A stretch of 64,000 nt of DNA, taken from Prosthecobacter debontii (GTDB lineage: Bacteria; Verrucomicrobiota; Verrucomicrobiia; Verrucomicrobiales; Verrucomicrobiaceae). Every line of letters starts with the position of its first letter. Positions within the stretch are counted from its first letter, which is position 1. Made by a program: the position numbers and the translations under genes. Below the pieces are notes generated by a model. It was given only the letters and a program-made list of their open reading frames with translations. It had not been told where the DNA came from and did no database searches. Below are positions 61,944 through 64,000 of this stretch, one piece after another. The DNA is taken from NCBI RefSeq assembly GCF_900167535.1, contig NZ_FUYE01000011.1:1-64000 (forward strand), written 5' to 3'.

Positions 61944-62993
61944 ATGATGCGACGATTGATTTTCCTTCTTCCCCTGTTCGCAACCACTCTTGGTTATGCA
62001 CAGCTCACCTCTGAAAATAACGAACGCCTGCGTCAGGGACTCAAGAAGTATCCGGCGGCTGATGCCGATAAGGATGGTATTCTGACCCTGGAAGAAGCTC
62101 GGGCTTACCTTGCAAAAAACAAAAAGTCAGAGGTGGTGAAACCGAAGCGGGGCTCGCCCAGACCGGACTTTGCCGAGGTGGCTTACGGTGAACACGAGCG
62201 CAATCGTTTGGACCTTTATCTAGCCAAGGGCATGCAAGGTCCGACACCGGTCGTGGTGCTGATCCATGGAGGTGGATTTAACCATGGCGACAAGAGCGAG
62301 TGGGTAAACGACAAAGCTCTCCAGGAACTGCTATCTCAGGGGGTATCTTGCGCGGCGATCAATTATCCGTTCATCGAGCACATGCCCATTCAGGACATCC
62401 TGCATCATTGCGCTCGATCGGTGCAGTTCCTGCGCAGTAAAGCGGACGAGTGGAATCTGGACAAAACCCGCTTTGCGGCCATGGGCGAATCGGCGGGAGC
62501 TGGAACCTCACTGTGGTTGGCGACTCGGGATGATCTGGCGGATCGGCGTTCAAAGGATCCGGTGCTTCGGGAGTCTTCGCGTCTCGTCTGTGCGGTCTGC
62601 AATGCCCCCCAGGCTACCTACGACATCTCGCGCTGGGAGGCCTTCCTGGGCCCTTCTAAACCCAAATACAGCACCCAGGGCACTGAGGCTGCCATGTTTT
62701 ATCACTTGGCCTCCACTCAGGATTTCCTGACAGAGACCGGAAAGGCCATTCTGCGTGAATGCGACATGCTATCCTGGATCACCAAGGACGATCCGCCTCT
62801 GCTGCTGGGCAACTCCATTGTGGTGAAGGCACCGCGCAATCGCGGTCAGTGGCTGCACTGCATCCAGCATGCACGGGAGATCCGGAAAAAATGTGAGGAG
62901 GGTAATGTCTCTTGTATCGTCCTTCAGGACCAGCCGGAGATAAAGACCGACGCCGCTCAGTTCCTTTTGGTGAATTTGTTCCCCTCCATGTAG
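61944..62993 (+). CDS. Secreted EF-hand/esterase protein, copy 2
   Basis: A 349-residue exported paralogue of the preceding gene (signal MRRLIFLLPLFATTLGYA). The EF-hand-like loop is D-A-D-K-D-G-I-L-T-L-E-E, and the esterase motifs are VVVLIHGGGFNHGDK and RFAAMGESAGAGTSLWLATRDDL. The nucleophile elbow here is G-E-S-A-G, versus G-G-S-A-G in copy 1, an otherwise very similar context. The two proteins align over their full length, so this is a tandem gene duplication with divergence. The 117-base spacer shows no other gene. A strong hairpin follows the stop. Confidence 0.9.
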   Translation: MMRRLIFLLPLFATTLGYAQLTSENNERLRQGLKKYPAADADKDGILTLEEARAYLAKNKKSEVVKPKRGSPRPDFAEVAYGEHERNRLDLYLAKGMQGPTPVVVLIHGGGFNHGDKSEWVNDKALQELLSQGVSCAAINYPFIEHMPIQDILHHCARSVQFLRSKADEWNLDKTRFAAMGESAGAGTSLWLATRDDLADRRSKDPVLRESSRLVCAVCNAPQATYDISRWEAFLGPSKPKYSTQGTEAAMFYHLASTQDFLTETGKAILRECDMLSWITKDDPPLLLGNSIVVKAPRNRGQWLHCIQHAREIRKKCEEGNVSCIVLQDQPEIKTDAAQFLLVNLFPSM

Positions 62994-62994
62994 A

Positions 62995-63024
62995 AAGGCG
63001 GAAGCCATCACGGACTTCCGCCTT
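62995..63024. terminator. Bidirectional hairpin terminator
   Basis: AAGGCGGAAG (62995-63004) pairs perfectly with CTTCCGCCTT (63015-63024). The 10-bp stem lies just past the stop of the EF-hand/esterase gene and before the convergent SDR gene end (63050), with A/T pairs at both stem bases. T-tracts are short, so efficiency is uncertain. Confidence 0.7.
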
Positions 63025-63049
63025 AATCATGCCCTGACTGGCACTCCGA

Positions 63050-63778
63050 TCATTGTGCCCCTGCTGTCGGGCGGACGATGATTTCGTTCACATCCACATC
63101 GGCAGGTTGCGCGATGACGTAAGCCATGGCTCGGGCGATGGCATCGGGAGTGAGCGCCACCTTGCGGAACTCATGCATGGCTGCGCGGGTATCGGGATCG
63201 GAGATGGTATCGGCCAGTTCAGACTCCACAACGCCGGGGGAGATGATGGTCACACGCACGTCCTTATTCTCCAGTCGCAAGCCTTCAGAGATGGCACGCA
63301 CGGCGAACTTGGTGCCGCTGTAAACCGCACAGGTCGGCCAGACCTGATGTCCACCGATGGAAGACAGATTGATGATGTGACCCTTCTTACGAGCCTGCAT
63401 ATCGGGCAGCACAGCTGCGATGCCATGGAGCACACCACGGATGTTCACATCGATCATGCGATTCCACTCATCCACCTTCAGTTCATGAAGGGGCGACAAG
63501 GGCATGACCCCGGCATTGTTGATGATCACATCCACCGGTCCGAATTTCTCTTTCGCGAAAGCGACGAAGTCCTGCATGTCTTGGAGGCTGGTCACATCCA
63601 GGGCCCGGAATTCCGCTTGCCCGCCCGCCGTGTGAATTTCGGTAGCCAGTTTTTGCAGACGATCGGTGCGGCGTGCGCCGAGAACCACACGATGCCCAAG
63701 AGAGGCGAGGTGACGTGCGGTAGCTTCGCCAATACCGCTGCTGGCTCCGGTGATGAGGATGGTTTGAGTCGTGTTCAT
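63050..63778 (-). CDS. Short-chain dehydrogenase/reductase (SDR)
   Basis: A 242-residue cytosolic classical SDR. NAD(P)-binding ILITGASSGIGEATARHLASLGHRVVLGARR (the Arg pair favours NADP), NNAGVMPLSPL, catalytic Ser in NLSSIGGHQVWP and the Y-x-x-x-K pair in CAVYSGTKFAVRAISEGLR are clear; ISPGVVESEL follows. It is of the general oxidoreductase type (YdfG-like). Substrate unknown. It is 54 bases downstream of another SDR-like gene cut by the window end; both read the same way. Confidence 0.93.
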   Translation of the reverse strand: MNTTQTILITGASSGIGEATARHLASLGHRVVLGARRTDRLQKLATEIHTAGGQAEFRALDVTSLQDMQDFVAFAKEKFGPVDVIINNAGVMPLSPLHELKVDEWNRMIDVNIRGVLHGIAAVLPDMQARKKGHIINLSSIGGHQVWPTCAVYSGTKFAVRAISEGLRLENKDVRVTIISPGVVESELADTISDPDTRAAMHEFRKVALTPDAIARAMAYVIAQPADVDVNEIIVRPTAGAQ

Positions 63779-63832
63779 AATGTTTGATGAATGAGTTGTT
63801 AGGTTTGAATGAGGGAAGGGATAAGATGGGCA

Positions 63833-64000
63833 TTACAAAAACATGCCGCCTGATGCTTCGAGGCGTTGGGCATTCACCCAGCGGCCTTCTTCCGTGCAAA
63901 GAAAGACGACCACACCGCCGATATCATCGGGTTCGCCCACACGGCCCAGGGCCGTCTGAGAAGCGAGGAAGTCCTTCACGCCTGGGTGAGAGAAAGCCTC
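63833..64000 (-). CDS. SDR, C-terminal fragment (cut by window end)
   Basis: The frame from the right edge encodes 55 residues ending in a TAA at 63833-63835. The sequence ALGRVGEPDDIGGVVVFLCTEEGRWVNAQRLEASGGMFL is the C-terminal signature of classical SDR enzymes (GRVGEPDDI, then the strand to ASGG). The rest lies outside the window. It precedes the SDR at 63050-63778 by 54 bases and may be its operon mate. Confidence 0.85.
   Translation of the reverse strand, partial: EAFSHPGVKDFLASQTALGRVGEPDDIGGVVVFLCTEEGRWVNAQRLEASGGMFL

Noticed and set aside
1..64000. tRNA, rRNA, tmRNA or riboswitch
   Set aside because: No T-loop-like, cloverleaf or known riboswitch pattern was recognised in the intergenic gaps; a covariance search would be decisive.

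Overview
The window looks like a chromosome segment of a Verrucomicrobiota bacterium, most likely order Verrucomicrobiales (Prosthecobacter/Verrucomicrobium-like). This is inferred from gene content: three secreted Cys-type sulfatases, a Planctomycetes/Verrucomicrobia-type DUF1549/DUF1553 cytochrome plus DUF1501 pair, a SASA esterase, many secreted alpha/beta hydrolases, and a WD40-fused Ser/Thr kinase. GC content is high throughout, clear Shine-Dalgarno motifs are scarce, and many proteins carry Sec signal peptides or lipoboxes. No tRNA, rRNA or CRISPR array was seen.

Layout. 1-2.3 kb: 3' end of an IS5-type transposase cut by the window edge, a small lipoprotein, a cupin, and a palindromic intergenic repeat. 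2.3-15 kb: murJ with a small membrane protein, two sulfatases, a 1109-residue kinase-WD40 protein, a CocE-type hydrolase, a PAP-like phosphoesterase and pyruvate kinase. 15.1-17.2 kb: a two-gene ATPase + TOPRIM-like cassette between two 45-bp direct repeats, followed by an 11-unit 21-bp tandem array. 17.3-24.7 kb: dnaE, a class A penicillin-binding protein whose SxxK motif is lost, and a MidA-family methyltransferase. 24.8-34.2 kb: DUF1501/DUF1549 pair, SMP-30 lactonase with a small gene split by an amber codon, amidohydrolase, SASA esterase. 34.4-37 kb: nuoB-nuoC without other complex I genes, an RlpA-like lipoprotein and a lipase-like hydrolase. 37.2-50.8 kb: a carbohydrate region, with three plus-strand genes (fucose isomerase-like and two beta-propeller proteins) facing eight closely spaced minus-strand genes (acetyl xylan esterase, Zn-dehydrogenase, laminin-G-like, SDR, sulfatase, sugar-isomerase-like TIM barrel, two more esterases). 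51-64 kb: a pseudokinase-TPR protein, M32 carboxypeptidase, RecQ, a DUF2157/DUF4401/GDYxxLxY operon, a tandem pair of EF-hand/esterase proteins, and two SDRs, the last cut by the window end.

How the genes fit together: core genes (murJ, pyk, dnaE, PBP, nuoBC, recQ) are interleaved with a large secreted hydrolytic repertoire suited to de-esterifying and desulfating complex glycans and oxidising the released sugars. No polysaccharide transporter, SusCD pair or sulfatase-maturing enzyme is in the window, so those functions must be elsewhere. The candidates most worth following are the ATPase/TOPRIM cassette (defence-like), the PBP with no recognisable transpeptidase nucleophile, the pseudokinase-TPR protein, and the eight-gene carbohydrate cluster.
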